Shown here in pieces: positions 7,378-16,878 of a stretch of DNA of 64,000 nt (its first letter is position 1; every line of letters starts with the position of its first letter). The notes below the pieces were generated by a model. The model did no database searches, was not told the origin of the DNA, and worked only from the letters and a program-made list of their open reading frames with translations. The stretch covers positions 62,001 to 126,000 of the forward strand of contig JAGKWQ010000005.1 in NCBI GenBank assembly GCA_021151825.1, in the 5' to 3' direction. The translations under genes were made by a program, and so were the position numbers. Source of the stretch: Cellvibrionaceae bacterium. GTDB lineage: Bacteria > Pseudomonadota > Gammaproteobacteria > Pseudomonadales > Cellvibrionaceae.

Positions 7378-10287
7378 ATGCACTCTCGCCCGATAGATAT
7401 TCATGACATTGATGAAGGTATTGACCGCAAGCAATTAACCCAACTCAAACAGCGTTTTCTCGATTTAAATCGCGTGCGTTATGAACGAACCCGCGCCGCG
7501 CTGTCTGATCGCCAACAACATTTTTTACAATTATTGCCACTGCTTTTTCATGTTAATCACCCGATGCTGCCGGGTTACACATCCCACTCAACACCGGCGG
7601 GTATTTATCAATATCAACCCACCGCAGATGAGTTGCGTCAGGCAAAAATCCTCGCGCGCAGCTTTCAATACAATCGCGATCTCACTGAAAAAACCTATTC
7701 AATAGATGCACTATTTATCATGGGAAGCGTTGGCACTATTGCCCAAAGTGGCGCCAGTGATTTGGATATCTGGGTATGCCACAGCCTGATTGGCAACGAT
7801 GCCGCGCTGCAGGAACTGGAACGAAAATGCCAACTGATTAGCCAATGGGCTGAACAGCAAATTCATTTGGAAGTACACTGCTTCCTGATGCACAGTGATG
7901 ACTTTGCCAACCAGCGCGGCAAGCGTATGAGTAGTGAAGGCAGTGGTTCGGCACAACATTTTTTATTGCTGGATGAATTTTACCGCACCGCATTGTGGTT
8001 AGCAGGAAAGGTTCCGCTCTGGTGGTTTGTACCAGCAACGCAAGAAGCCAATTACAGTGTTTATCGCGAAAAATTGCTGCACAAACGTTTTATCAAAGAA
8101 GAAGATGTTATTGATTTCGGTGGCCTGCCCGAAATTCCTGCCAATGAGTTTGTCGGCGCCGGCGTGTGGCAACTGTATAAAGCAATTGAATCGCCTTATA
8201 AGTCAGTATTAAAACTGCTATTGCTGGAGGCTTATGCCAGCAATACTGCACGCGCCGTTCTCGATGATGAAAACGATATTGCCGACGCAATTAAAAATAC
8301 CAGCGAACCATTAGCCCTCAGTTTCAAACGTGCAATTTATGCAGAAACACCGGATGCCAATACGCTGGACCCTTATGTGATGGTGTACCAACGGCTGGAA
8401 AATTATTTGTGTTTGCATCACCAGCTTTTACGTTTGGAGTTAGTCAGACGCTGCTTTTATTTCAAAGCCAATAACGCGCTATCGCGCACTAATCGCCAGG
8501 CAAATAAATCCTGGCAACGGACACTGTTAGAGCAACTGGTAAAAAACTGGAATTGGTCAACACACCAATTGCACATGCTCGACAATCGCGCCTACTGGAA
8601 AGCGCCTCATGTCATTAGCGAACGGGCATTGCTGGTAAATGAATTAAATCAAAGTTATCGCTTGCTTAATGAATTAAATAAACACCATGGTCACGACATT
8701 GCGATTAGCAATGAAGAATTAATGATTCTGGGCCGAAAGCTTCACGCGGCGTTTGAACGCAAGGCCGGAAAGATTGAATGGATTAATCCCGGCATTTCAC
8801 GCGATTTAAGTGAAGAACACTTATGTTTTATTCTTGAAAAAACGGATGACGGCGAAAGCTGGCAATTATTGCGCGGCAGTTATCATGATCTTGGTGTACG
8901 TAACATCAATGTAGAACCTATAAAAAGGTCGCGTAGCTTATTGGAATTGTTGCTGTGGTGTCACGCCAATGAAATTCTCACTGGCATTACTAAAAGCGAT
9001 ATTGTCGGTAATGGTTTTGTATTGACCAATCTGCAAAAGCAACAACTGATACAAGCACTGCAACAATGGTTACCTTTACCTCTGGCGATTGATCATCAAC
9101 AATTCACCCGCCCCGCCAGTATTGAGCGGTTATTATTTATTATTAATATTGGCGTTGAGCCCCAGGCTGATCTGCATAAAAAAGGGATGCAAATGCTCAG
9201 CAGCCAGAAAGATGCGTTGGTGTACACCGGCATGCGTGAAAACCTGATGATCAATGCCGATGTCATCCACCTTAATTCCTGGGGCGAGCTGGTGTGCAGA
9301 CATTATGCGACCGATGCATTGATAAATTGCTTGCAACATTATTTTCGTCTGCTGCCTCCCGGCAAACACTTCAGCATGCCCGAACTGAGCATTCGTTGTT
9401 TTAGTGCTGGCCAGGGTAACAATATCGCACAGCGACTAACCGAACTATGGCGCGACTTGATCAGCTGCTATTACTCAGGCACCCGGCCACGCACCAGTCG
9501 CTATGTTCTTGAAATGGGCGATGAATATTTATTGTTGCAAATTATTCAACAACAACCGCAAATCCAGCGTTTTAAAAGCTACGAAAAATTACAGGAAAAA
9601 CTCGGCCAGGCGCAGCCGGAGTTCAGCCCGATCATTATTGATCGTTACGGATTGCGCGATAAACCCCTACGCCTTATTTGCAACACAATAAAACATAACG
9701 GTATTTATGTTTTTTACCAACTGGATAACAACAAAGCCAATATTACCCTTGTCGATGAAAAAGGCTCGCTGTTCAACACTGTCAGTGAATTTCACAATCA
9801 GCAAACATTATTGCGTCCATTGGTTAATTTTATTCGCGCCGCCATACAACGGTTGCAGTTGGATGGTGACCACATGGGAAATCCATTGGAGCAAGATGCT
9901 ATTTATCTTTATGAACTCACTGGCAATATAAAACAACAACAGGGATTAGTTGAAACGCGGCACCTGAACAGTGAAATCAGTCAATTGCACTTTATTAATA
10001 TCAAAGCAATTGCCGAGATGGACCAACAACAATTGCGTTTTACTATTTTTTGCGATGAACAGGAATTTTCTACCTTGGCCTATGGCGATGATTTATTTAA
10101 AGCAGTTGCCAGCTATATTGTGCGCCGCCGCCAACGTAATGAACGCTACCCTTGCTACATCACCGATCTGGATCTTTCACTGTGCCGCGACATTATTGCC
10201 CAGCAAACCGGTTTGCAATTGGGCCATTACCTGCAATTAAAAGCAGAATTGGAACATAAACTTAATAAAGCATTAGCGCTCATCTAA
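7378..10287 (+). CDS. cyaA: Class I adenylate cyclase
   Basis: Makes cAMP from ATP. The 969-residue length and N-terminal catalytic domain match the enterobacterial/pseudomonad class I family. The nucleotidyltransferase motif is GSVGTIAQSGASDLDIWVCH (residues 116-135), with GS at 116-117 and the metal-binding Asp128 and Asp130. The large C-terminal half is the regulatory region, which in enterics responds to the phosphotransferase system. It follows the hybrid kinase gene by 20 bases. The T- and A-rich codon use resembles the preceding gene rather than argH. cAMP would act through a CRP/Vfr protein not encoded here. Confidence 0.95.
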   Translation: MHSRPIDIHDIDEGIDRKQLTQLKQRFLDLNRVRYERTRAALSDRQQHFLQLLPLLFHVNHPMLPGYTSHSTPAGIYQYQPTADELRQAKILARSFQYNRDLTEKTYSIDALFIMGSVGTIAQSGASDLDIWVCHSLIGNDAALQELERKCQLISQWAEQQIHLEVHCFLMHSDDFANQRGKRMSSEGSGSAQHFLLLDEFYRTALWLAGKVPLWWFVPATQEANYSVYREKLLHKRFIKEEDVIDFGGLPEIPANEFVGAGVWQLYKAIESPYKSVLKLLLLEAYASNTARAVLDDENDIADAIKNTSEPLALSFKRAIYAETPDANTLDPYVMVYQRLENYLCLHHQLLRLELVRRCFYFKANNALSRTNRQANKSWQRTLLEQLVKNWNWSTHQLHMLDNRAYWKAPHVISERALLVNELNQSYRLLNELNKHHGHDIAISNEELMILGRKLHAAFERKAGKIEWINPGISRDLSEEHLCFILEKTDDGESWQLLRGSYHDLGVRNINVEPIKRSRSLLELLLWCHANEILTGITKSDIVGNGFVLTNLQKQQLIQALQQWLPLPLAIDHQQFTRPASIERLLFIINIGVEPQADLHKKGMQMLSSQKDALVYTGMRENLMINADVIHLNSWGELVCRHYATDALINCLQHYFRLLPPGKHFSMPELSIRCFSAGQGNNIAQRLTELWRDLISCYYSGTRPRTSRYVLEMGDEYLLLQIIQQQPQIQRFKSYEKLQEKLGQAQPEFSPIIIDRYGLRDKPLRLICNTIKHNGIYVFYQLDNNKANITLVDEKGSLFNTVSEFHNQQTLLRPLVNFIRAAIQRLQLDGDHMGNPLEQDAIYLYELTGNIKQQQGLVETRHLNSEISQLHFINIKAIAEMDQQQLRFTIFCDEQEFSTLAYGDDLFKAVASYIVRRRQRNERYPCYITDLDLSLCRDIIAQQTGLQLGHYLQLKAELEHKLNKALALI

Positions 10288-10488
10288 TCCCACACTTATG
10301 GCACCTGCTTTGACTGTAATAAACAGCCCTCTTTTTACCTGCCGACTTATTAAGCATACTAATTAATTATTAAGTATTGTTTAGCGCACTGGCTCCAGAT
10401 GCAAGCTGAGGCATAATCCAGCTGCGGCCATACAAGGCTTGGCATTCAACCTGAACGTTCAAACACAACAGAATATAAAGAGAGAGCA

Positions 10489-10902
10489 ATGGCAATGAAA
10501 AAACTATTTACAGGATTGGCGCTGTTATTATTCATGTTCAGCCCTTGGGCAAGTGCCGGCAAGCTGACCGGTGCCTGGGAACTGGAATATGCCATTTATA
10601 AAAATGATAAGGGCGAAGTCGTAGGTGAGATTAAAGATAAAGCAACACTCTCACGCAAAGTGTTATCCGATAATCATTTCACTTTTATCACCTGGGATAA
10701 GAGCGGAAAATTTACGGTTGCGGGTTCAGGCACTTATACACTTAAGGGCGAAAGCTATAAAGAAACTGTAGATGCCACGTCCGAGGCGAGGCTCATGGGG
10801 AAAACCTATGATTTCAATTGCACCTTTAAAAATGGATTATGGATTCATAAAGGTTTGGAAGATGGTATTTTAATTGAAGAGCATTGGCGCAAAATTAACT
10901 AA
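10489..10902 (+). CDS. Small secreted protein, lipocalin-like size, function unknown
   Basis: Encodes 137 residues with a clear signal peptide: MAMKK, a hydrophobic core, and cleavage after ASA near residue 23. The mature part of about 114 residues is rich in alternating polar and hydrophobic stretches (GAWELEYAIY, HFTFITWDKSGKFTVAGSGTY, YKETVDATSEA), suggesting a small beta-barrel as in the lipocalin-like secreted families whose members begin GxWxL. No catalytic motif is visible. A GAGAG run lies 6 to 10 bases before the ATG; the second ATG at 10495 is an alternative start. It stands alone, followed by a bidirectional terminator. Confidence 0.72.
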   Translation: MAMKKLFTGLALLLFMFSPWASAGKLTGAWELEYAIYKNDKGEVVGEIKDKATLSRKVLSDNHFTFITWDKSGKFTVAGSGTYTLKGESYKETVDATSEARLMGKTYDFNCTFKNGLWIHKGLEDGILIEEHWRKIN

Positions 10903-10935
10903 ACCTGTTTTCATCTTTTTACTTCTTCAACGCTC

Positions 10936-10971
10936 AAAAAAGCAGTGAGCAATAATTGCCACTGCTTTTTT
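10936..10971. terminator. Bidirectional terminator between convergent genes
   Basis: 12-bp stem AAAAAAGCAGTG (10936-10947) against CACTGCTTTTTT (10960-10971). T-runs on both strands allow it to serve the small secreted protein gene on the plus strand and the PEP-CTERM gene on the minus strand. Confidence 0.85.
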
Positions 10972-10987
10972 AATATTTAATTACTCA

Positions 10988-11632
10988 TTACTGATGATGA
11001 ATTTTGTTACGCATGCTGACGATCCCTAATATCGCCAGACCGGCGAGCAACAACAAATAACTCCTGGTCTCCGGCACGGGAGCAGATTTGATAACCCAAT
11101 TGCCTGGATTCGAATCTCCCTGATATAAAAACCCGAGTTCACCAATCACTTGCCATTGTTCATACGCTCTGGGAATTACTATGTCGTACCCCCAGAAGTA
11201 TTTGTCACAATTACAACGATTTTCACCATAAGAGGATTGAATACTGGTAGTTATTCGTTGTGGACCATCTGACTCGGAAAAAGATTTTTCTTCCACAAAA
11301 AAAGAAAGATCCCAACCAATCACATTGCCATCCAAATCCCAATCAATAATAGTGCTTATCGGTGCCAAATGGAAATTACTCACGACACGAGCATCATTAA
11401 CCACAATGTTTGCGCCCTCGCTCAACGTATTTTCAAAAAAAGAAATACTGAACACTGCGGGAGGAGCATCCGGTGAGCCGACACTATCGTCAGGGTATCC
11501 ATTCAGGTAACCCTCAGTAAAAGATAAATTATTACTCGTGTAGGTAAGCAAGGTATGGGCGCTAGTGATTTGCGCCAAAAGTGCCATGAGAGTTGAAGCA
11601 AACAACTGTCGATAAATGCGATGTAGTTTCAT
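10988..11632 (-). CDS. PEP-CTERM-type exported protein
   Basis: Protein of 214 residues with an N-terminal signal peptide (MALLAQITSAHT region, about 1-25) and a C-terminal sorting tail: VPETRSYLLLLAGLAILGI followed by SMRNK. This has the PEP-CTERM layout (short Pro-Glu motif, about 18-residue hydrophobic helix, basic end), with Thr replacing the second Pro. Such proteins are cut and anchored by an exosortase, usually in exopolysaccharide-producing bacteria. The body is a predicted beta-rich extracellular domain with no recognised enzyme motif and a CNCDKYFWGYD cysteine patch. No exosortase gene is in the window. Confidence 0.75.
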   Translation of the reverse strand: MKLHRIYRQLFASTLMALLAQITSAHTLLTYTSNNLSFTEGYLNGYPDDSVGSPDAPPAVFSISFFENTLSEGANIVVNDARVVSNFHLAPISTIIDWDLDGNVIGWDLSFFVEEKSFSESDGPQRITTSIQSSYGENRCNCDKYFWGYDIVIPRAYEQWQVIGELGFLYQGDSNPGNWVIKSAPVPETRSYLLLLAGLAILGIVSMRNKIHHQ

Positions 11633-11854
11633 ATATTCTCCTTAATTCTAATGATGTGCGATAGATAGTAACGTTTTACAACATAATTAAGGTGCGCAGT
11701 TTTGCGGGTTATCAATAGATAACCAACATTCAATGCAATAAAAATAACGTTTATCAAAACTCCACAGCCCACTATATAACCGCAAAGATTACGCCAATAA
11801 TTTCATGCACGAATAATCTCATGCCAGAAAATTCCATTAGTGCGCAGTAGTTAC

Positions 11855-11891
11855 AAAAAAAGCTGCGGGCTTTTACACCGGCAGCTTTTTT
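11855..11891 (-). terminator. Terminator after the Tyr-substituted kinase gene
   Basis: Plus-strand AAAAAAGCTGC (from 11855) pairs with GCAGCTTTTTT (to 11891) around a GC-containing loop. Read on the minus strand it ends in a run of T, 17 bases after the stop of the gene at 11908-13296. Confidence 0.8.
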
Positions 11892-11907
11892 AAACTTCAT
11901 ACATCAA

Positions 11908-13296
11908 TTAATTTAATGCTAATTGGATGTTAAAACAGGTTCCATGTTTGTCATCAGATGTTACCGCCATTTCACCGCGGTGATGGTTGGTGATAATGAA
12001 ATAGGAATATGACAAGCGATGTTCTACCGGAAAGCTTGATCTGCGATCAGTGAGCGAAAAGAAAGGTTGGAAAATATCCAACTGTTCTTCATCGGTTAAA
12101 CTTTTACCATTGTGCTCAAGTTTGATCCACAGCGAATCGTAGAATTTTCCGATTTCAATATTAATCCAGGGTTTGCTGTGCTCATCCCAGGTTTTTGCAT
12201 TAAGCGCATAAAACGCATTACGCATCAAACGCACGAACACTTGCTCCAACTCGGTGGGGAAACACGGAATTTGCGGCAAATCACTAGCGTAGTTGCGGCG
12301 GATGTTGATGTATTTAAAGGTCAAACCATTTACATCGGTAAACAAATCGCTCGCCAATTCAATTGCACGATCCATAATCGGCGGAACATCAGCAGATTGT
12401 TTGCTGTCGCGATGGCTGCTGGCAAGATCCAGTAAGTTGTGCGCAATGGCAGTGGCTTGCTGTGCACTCAAACGCACCGTTTCCACTTCATGTAATAGAA
12501 ATTCTTTTACATTGCCCAATTCAGCATTTTCAATTTCCTGACGGGCACTGGAGACGCGCGCAAAAATAGTATTGATTGGCAAACTAATGTCATAAGCCAT
12601 CGCCGATGCCAGTTCACCCATCGCCGATACTTTATCGCGCTCAGCCAATTTATTTTCTGCGCTCACCAGTTTGGTGACATCGGAAATCAAAATCACAATA
12701 CCGGTATTTTGATTATCGAGCGGATAAAGAGTGATGTCGAACGTATATTGGCCACGCTGGGTATGATTGAGATTGGTGGTCTCACCGCTAGCCAATACCG
12801 CGTTCACTTGTTCAACGGTAAGTGTGATTGCCGAATAGGCTTCCCATAAATTTTTTCCAATCACATCCTGCAACGGACGTCCGGTAATTTCTTCAGCTTT
12901 TTTATTCCATTGTGTGATCTGCAATTCCTGGTTCAAACCAATCAACATCACCGGCATGGAATTAACAATACTGCCGATATACGCCTCGCGTTCCTGTAAT
13001 TGTTCGGTAGTTTGTTGCAAGACCGCTGTACGCTGGGCTACACGTTGTTCGAGGTTGGCTTTGATATCGGTAAGTGCGCTATTCCAACGCATGGCACGGC
13101 GGTGGGCCCGGATCAAAAAAACCAGCACTATCACCAGCGTGATAATTAAAATCCCCGCCGAGGTGTTTGCAACGTACTGCCATTTGGTGCTGCCATCCGG
13201 CTCACGGAAGATGGCGAAAATATCGGCGCGGGCGCCAAGGCTGGTCAGCGCCAGTGCACAAAAAAGCAGGAGTTGTCTCATCAGGGGAAATCTCAT
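11908..13296 (-). CDS. PAS sensor kinase-like membrane protein lacking the phospho-acceptor His
   Basis: Encodes 462 residues: signal peptide (1-24), one membrane helix (about 43-63), coiled coil (70-105), a PAS domain (about 106-215), then a dimerisation/phosphotransfer-like region and a degenerate ATPase region. The family reads GELAAGIAHEINNPL; this protein reads GELASAMAYDISLPI, so Tyr235 replaces the His that would be phosphorylated. The N-box Asn360 remains (LMRNAFYAL). G1 is altered to EHNGKSL, and the G2 glycines are replaced by VEHRLSYSYF after IFQPFFSL. The gene is intact, so it is more likely a signalling pseudokinase (compare Caulobacter DivL, also Tyr at this site) than a decaying gene. 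No response regulator is adjacent. Function is inferred only. Confidence 0.8.
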   Translation of the reverse strand: MRFPLMRQLLLFCALALTSLGARADIFAIFREPDGSTKWQYVANTSAGILIITLVIVLVFLIRAHRRAMRWNSALTDIKANLEQRVAQRTAVLQQTTEQLQEREAYIGSIVNSMPVMLIGLNQELQITQWNKKAEEITGRPLQDVIGKNLWEAYSAITLTVEQVNAVLASGETTNLNHTQRGQYTFDITLYPLDNQNTGIVILISDVTKLVSAENKLAERDKVSAMGELASAMAYDISLPINTIFARVSSARQEIENAELGNVKEFLLHEVETVRLSAQQATAIAHNLLDLASSHRDSKQSADVPPIMDRAIELASDLFTDVNGLTFKYINIRRNYASDLPQIPCFPTELEQVFVRLMRNAFYALNAKTWDEHSKPWINIEIGKFYDSLWIKLEHNGKSLTDEEQLDIFQPFFSLTDRRSSFPVEHRLSYSYFIITNHHRGEMAVTSDDKHGTCFNIQLALN

Positions 13297-13428
13297 AGCG
13301 GCCCGGGGCAGTTCTGACGATAGTTCGCCAGTATTCGGAAATCCGAATCAAGGGCGTGATTTTACTCGATCCCCCCACGAAAGGAACAGCTTCCTTCCTG
13401 CATCAGCGCCAGCCTGCCAGCTTTTAGC

Positions 13429-13908
13429 TTATCGATGACAGGCCGATTGCATATTGGTGAGACGATTCCCGACCAGCGCAGCGTCAGGAACAAACTCAAA
13501 TACGCTGCCTTTTTTGGTGGTCATACGTAAGGATTTTTTATACATCCAGGACTCATCAATCAACCCATTCCGGACACGAAACAGAATGTGCGAACTGAAC
13601 TCCAGGTACGCACCGGTCGCCGGCAACCCCATAAATTCTTCATGGTGATAACCGCTAATGCGGAAGCGCACCAGCACTTGCGAATCACTGGTGAGCAACG
13701 GCTCGATAGTCCATTGCCGCTGCGTAAATACATCAATGAGATAATTAAAAAAGCCCTGATATTCGGCGCGGTTGGCAGGATCAAATTCGGGAAAACCCCA
13801 GCAACGAATTTGTGCTGCCAATAGCCTGTCAGGCTGAATGGAAGAACCGGCTAGCGCGCTATTCAGAAATTGTTTGACCTGTGCGGCCAGGTGTTGGTGG
13901 TGATGCAT
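13429..13908 (-). CDS. SnoaL-like/ester cyclase-fold protein
   Basis: The frame is open from 14010, but the ATG at 13908 follows a strong AAGGAG ribosome-binding site with good spacing, giving 159 residues starting MHHHQHLAAQVKQFL. The sequence fits the NTF2/SnoaL alpha+beta barrel seen in ester-cyclase-like proteins: helical N-terminus, FNYLIDVFTQRQWTIEPLL, VLVRFRISGYHHEEFMGLPATG and the strand EFSSHILFRVRNGLIDESWMY. The segment with GLPATG before a hydrophobic strand and an F..R.GLI.E.W ending is characteristic of this fold. Substrate unknown; many members are not enzymes. It lies between the pseudokinase and the frameshifted SDR gene and seems to be its own unit. Confidence 0.7.
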   Translation of the reverse strand: MHHHQHLAAQVKQFLNSALAGSSIQPDRLLAAQIRCWGFPEFDPANRAEYQGFFNYLIDVFTQRQWTIEPLLTSDSQVLVRFRISGYHHEEFMGLPATGAYLEFSSHILFRVRNGLIDESWMYKKSLRMTTKKGSVFEFVPDAALVGNRLTNMQSACHR

Positions 13909-14105
13909 ACTCACTCCTTCCCTTGTGGGGATTCTATTAATGCGCAGCCCGTTTGGTAGCACGGGCTGCAGTCTGAAACCTTCCGTTAAGGTAAGGTCAA
14001 GCACCGGCAAATTATGTCAGTAGCCTTGCAGTAAATTGTCGGAGTTTGTAACTGTCTGCAGCGGCCACTGAACTGGTGTTCGCTATACGATCAGTGGCTG
14101 AGCGA

Positions 14106-14857
14106 TCAATAAGGGCTTTGTGTCGGGCGGATAATAATTTCACTCACATCAACATCAGCCGGTTGCTCAATCGCATACACAATTGCCCGTGCGATGGCAT
14201 CAGGCTTAAGCGCGATCTGGCGAAATTCGTTCATCGCTGCACGTGCCGCCGGATCGGAAATGGAATCCGCCAATTCCGATTCCACCACGCCAGGGGAAAT
14301 AATAGTAACGCGAATATCCCCACCCAATTGTTCCTGGCGCAAGCCTTCGGAAATCGCACGTACTGCATATTTGGTGGCGCAATAGACAGCTGCTGTTGGG
14401 TAAACAGCGTGACCGCCAATAGACGATATATTGATAAAGTGACCCTGCCCCTGTGCCTTCATCACCGGCAAACCGGCAGCAATTCCATAAAGTACACCTT
14501 TAATATTGACGTCCACCATGCGCTCCCACTCATCCAGTTTTAGCTCCTCAAGTGCAGAAAGCGGCATTACACCAGCGTTGTTCACAATCACATCAACGCG
14601 GCCAAACTGCTCGCGCGCCAAACCGATGAGTGCATCGACCTGTTCTTTGCGAGCAACATCCGTCGCCAGGACAGCCACAGAGCCGCCTGCAGCACGGATT
14701 TTTTCAGCCAGTGACTCAAGGCGCCCTGGCGGCGCGCGCCCAATACCACGGAGTGGCCAGCCTGCGCTAACGCCAGCGCAGCAGTTTCGCCAATACCGCT
14801 GCTAGCACCGGTGATAACAATGACTTTTTTCTGATGGGTAGATTGAAGGTTCGACAT
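14106..14857 (-). pseudogene. Short-chain dehydrogenase/reductase, frameshifted
   Basis: Two overlapping frames together make one SDR of about 250 residues. The first, from the ATG at 14857 (behind TAAGGAG), carries the Rossmann motif TGASSGIG and ends its homology at GARRQ. The second carries VNNAGVMPLSALEEL, the catalytic ISSIGG Ser, YCATK (Tyr and Lys) and the C-terminus. The switch occurs near 14721-14729, where CGCCAGGGCGCCTTGAG lacks one base needed to continue into RLESLAEKI. The total of 752 nt is one short of 251 codons, which fits a single-base deletion. It could be a real null allele or a sequencing error in a GC-rich tract. It faces an AraC regulator across about 200 bp, a common pairing for SDRs. 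Confidence 0.85.
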
Positions 14858-15060
14858 GGATAGCTCCTTAACGAGGGTCGGTGAATTCCGTCCCGATGCA
14901 GCCACTATAGGGAGCCAGGTGTTTTTGCCGGTAGCCGATTCCTCGCCAGTCATTGCCTAAAACTCCAGATTCAACGTCAATCCGTTCAACCGCTACTCGC
15001 AAGCAGTTACACTCATTCCTACCCAATATTGGTAATCGCGAACCACTAGAGACATACCCG

Positions 15061-15978
15061 ATGAGCAATCCAATGGACCATCTTGTAGCCGAACTGGCAA
15101 TGCGCGCACGTCGCCTGGCCTTGAATGAAGGTATGACGCCCACTGCCCTTGAATGCTTGCAATTATTTCGCAGCGACCAGCCGACCGAAATAACCCACAG
15201 TATTTACGAACCATCGGTGTGCATCATTGCGCAGGGGCAAAAGCAGGCGCGCCTGGGCGATGAAATCTATGTGTATAACCCATCATATTATCTGGTAGCA
15301 GCCGTGGATTTACCGGTGCGCGGCCAGGTCATTGAAGCCACACCGGAGCAACCCTATTTGTGCATCCGGTTAGGATTAAAACCACAAAAAATCAGTGAGA
15401 TGTTTATTGAAAACCGCCAACTATTGCGGCCGGAAAAAACACCCGGGCGCGGGCTGTTTGTGAGCCAGGCGAATTACCACTTGCTCGATGCAGTATTGCG
15501 TCTGATGCGCTTGCTGGATACTCCAGAAGACCTGCCAATTCTGGCACCGATGATAGAGCGGGAAATTCTTTATCGATTACTGCAAGACGAACAAGCCATC
15601 ACCTTGCAGCAAACCGCACAGACGGATAGCCATGCACAACAAATTGCGCGGGTGATAGCTGCGTTAAAACGCGATTTCCATAAAAACTGGCGAATTGAAG
15701 ATCTCGCGCAATTAGCTTGTATGAGTAACTCGGCTTTACATGCGCATTTCAAAAGTATTACCAATATGACGCCGCTGCAATTTCAAAAACAATTGCGGCT
15801 GCAAGAAGCACGACGCTTGTTATTCAGTGAAAACCTGGATGCAGCAACTGCGAGCCATCGCGTGGGCTATGAAAGCCCTTCACAATTTAATCGCGAATAC
15901 CACCGCCTGTTCGGACTACCGCCAGTGCGCGACCTCGCGCGCATACGCAATACCGCACCGGAGTTATTAAATGCGTAA
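15061..15978 (+). CDS. AraC-family regulator with AraC_N domain
   Basis: Regulator of 305 residues starting MSNPMDHLVAELAMR at the ATG at 15061; the frame is open upstream to 14953, but that part overlaps the intergenic region. The N-terminal domain has ITHSIYEPSVCIIAQGQK and LVAAVDLPVRGQVIEA, typical of the AraC_N (type-1 regulator) family. The C-terminus holds two helix-turn-helix motifs (WRIEDLAQLACMSNSALHAHF and AATASHRVGYESPSQFNREY), ending with the usual FGLPP. Regulators of this class are often divergent from an oxidoreductase they control, and here they face the frameshifted SDR. The inducer is unknown. Confidence 0.88.
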   Translation: MSNPMDHLVAELAMRARRLALNEGMTPTALECLQLFRSDQPTEITHSIYEPSVCIIAQGQKQARLGDEIYVYNPSYYLVAAVDLPVRGQVIEATPEQPYLCIRLGLKPQKISEMFIENRQLLRPEKTPGRGLFVSQANYHLLDAVLRLMRLLDTPEDLPILAPMIEREILYRLLQDEQAITLQQTAQTDSHAQQIARVIAALKRDFHKNWRIEDLAQLACMSNSALHAHFKSITNMTPLQFQKQLRLQEARRLLFSENLDAATASHRVGYESPSQFNREYHRLFGLPPVRDLARIRNTAPELLNA

Positions 15979-16057
15979 TGAAGGATGAATGCATACCGTA
16001 GCTATTTATTGCGGGTTATTGTTTAAACAGGGACGAGATTGCCAAATAGCCAGGAGT

Positions 16058-16282
16058 TCACTTCGAATAATTATTGGCAACCGGCGTTGGCATTGCATGT
16101 TTCGATGAAACAGCTGAAGAATTTTCACGCGACTGGATTTTATTGAACACCGACGAATTGCTGGTTGAAAATCCAGCAGGCGATGCCTTCTTTCCAGAAA
16201 AAACATCGCCCCACCAGGAAACACAAAACAGCGCAAACAAACTGGCTGATGCCAGTATCACCACCGCAAACGTCTTATTCAT
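16058..16282 (-). CDS. Small single-pass or secreted protein, unknown
   Basis: A 74-residue frame starting MNKTFAVVILASASL at 16282, nine bases after GGAG. The first 25 residues are hydrophobic (signal peptide or membrane anchor), followed by WWGDVFSGKK and a Ser/Lys-rich polar tail without cysteines or motifs. It stands between the AraC gene (convergent) and a long gene-free stretch. No family recognised. Coding status rests on the start signal and signal-peptide pattern only; composition is otherwise uninformative. Confidence 0.45.
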   Translation of the reverse strand: MNKTFAVVILASASLFALFCVSWWGDVFSGKKASPAGFSTSNSSVFNKIQSRENSSAVSSKHAMPTPVANNYSK

Positions 16283-16779
16283 CGTTATTATCTCCGGGGT
16301 GGTGGGCAATCGAAAAACACACGCTGGCCATCTTCCGCAAAAAACAGAAATGGCTGCCAGGTTTGCCCGGACAGAACTCCAGTGAGGTTTAACAATTGCC
16401 GAAGGAAAATAATTTATTGTTCGTTATTGTGTGGCTATTGTCCGCGAGCGAGGTGAAGAAAAAATGAACGGGCATCACAAGTTTTTTGCATAAAAAATTG
16501 TTTTTTAGAACTGTGATAAAGGTCGCCGGAAAAATAAAACTTGATCAAATCGATTTTTTTTACAATTTCTTGTAATTAATCAATTACCGCAAATCAATAA
16601 TGCCAAGCAGATGCAGGTTTTATCTGCTGCCAGTTCGCAAAATTACATGTCAGGCACAGTTATTGCCCTCTAATGCGAATATCTTAATAAGTTATTCGCG
16701 AGCTATTCGCAAAAAAAGCAAACCCCTGGCATAGCTGCCACTACACTCAGACGTATCTTTTTTAAGGAGTTTTATTGCG
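16283..16779. other. Gene-free stretch of about 500 bp
   Basis: AT-rich in its right half with no credible ORF, tRNA or terminator with a T-run. The only structure noted is GCGAATA at 16675-16681 followed by two copies of TATTCGC near 16694-16711, forming a small hairpin of unknown meaning shortly before the deaminase stub. Confidence 0.5.
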
Positions 16780-16878
16780 ATGACATCGGACCCCTTTGTA
16801 CAGGCCGCCATCGATGAAGCAAAAAAGGGATTGGCCGCAGGCGGTATTCCCATCGGTTCAGTGGATGTCGGTGAATAA
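16780..16878 (+). pseudogene. N-terminal stub of a nucleoside (cytosine-type) deaminase
   Basis: An ATG at 16780 behind TAAGGAG (spacing about 10) opens a 32-codon frame beginning MTSDPFVQAAIDEAKKGLAA and running to GGIPIGSV. This is the N-terminal helix and first strand of the cytidine/cytosine-deaminase superfamily (family members continue GSVLV and later carry HAE and PCxxC zinc motifs). Here the match ends at IPIGSV and the frame stops at VDVGE. The zinc site is absent, so the product cannot be an enzyme. The break coincides with the start of the diguanylate cyclase gene, overlapping it by 14 bases, which suggests a deletion or insertion junction at about 16861-16865. Confidence 0.7.
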
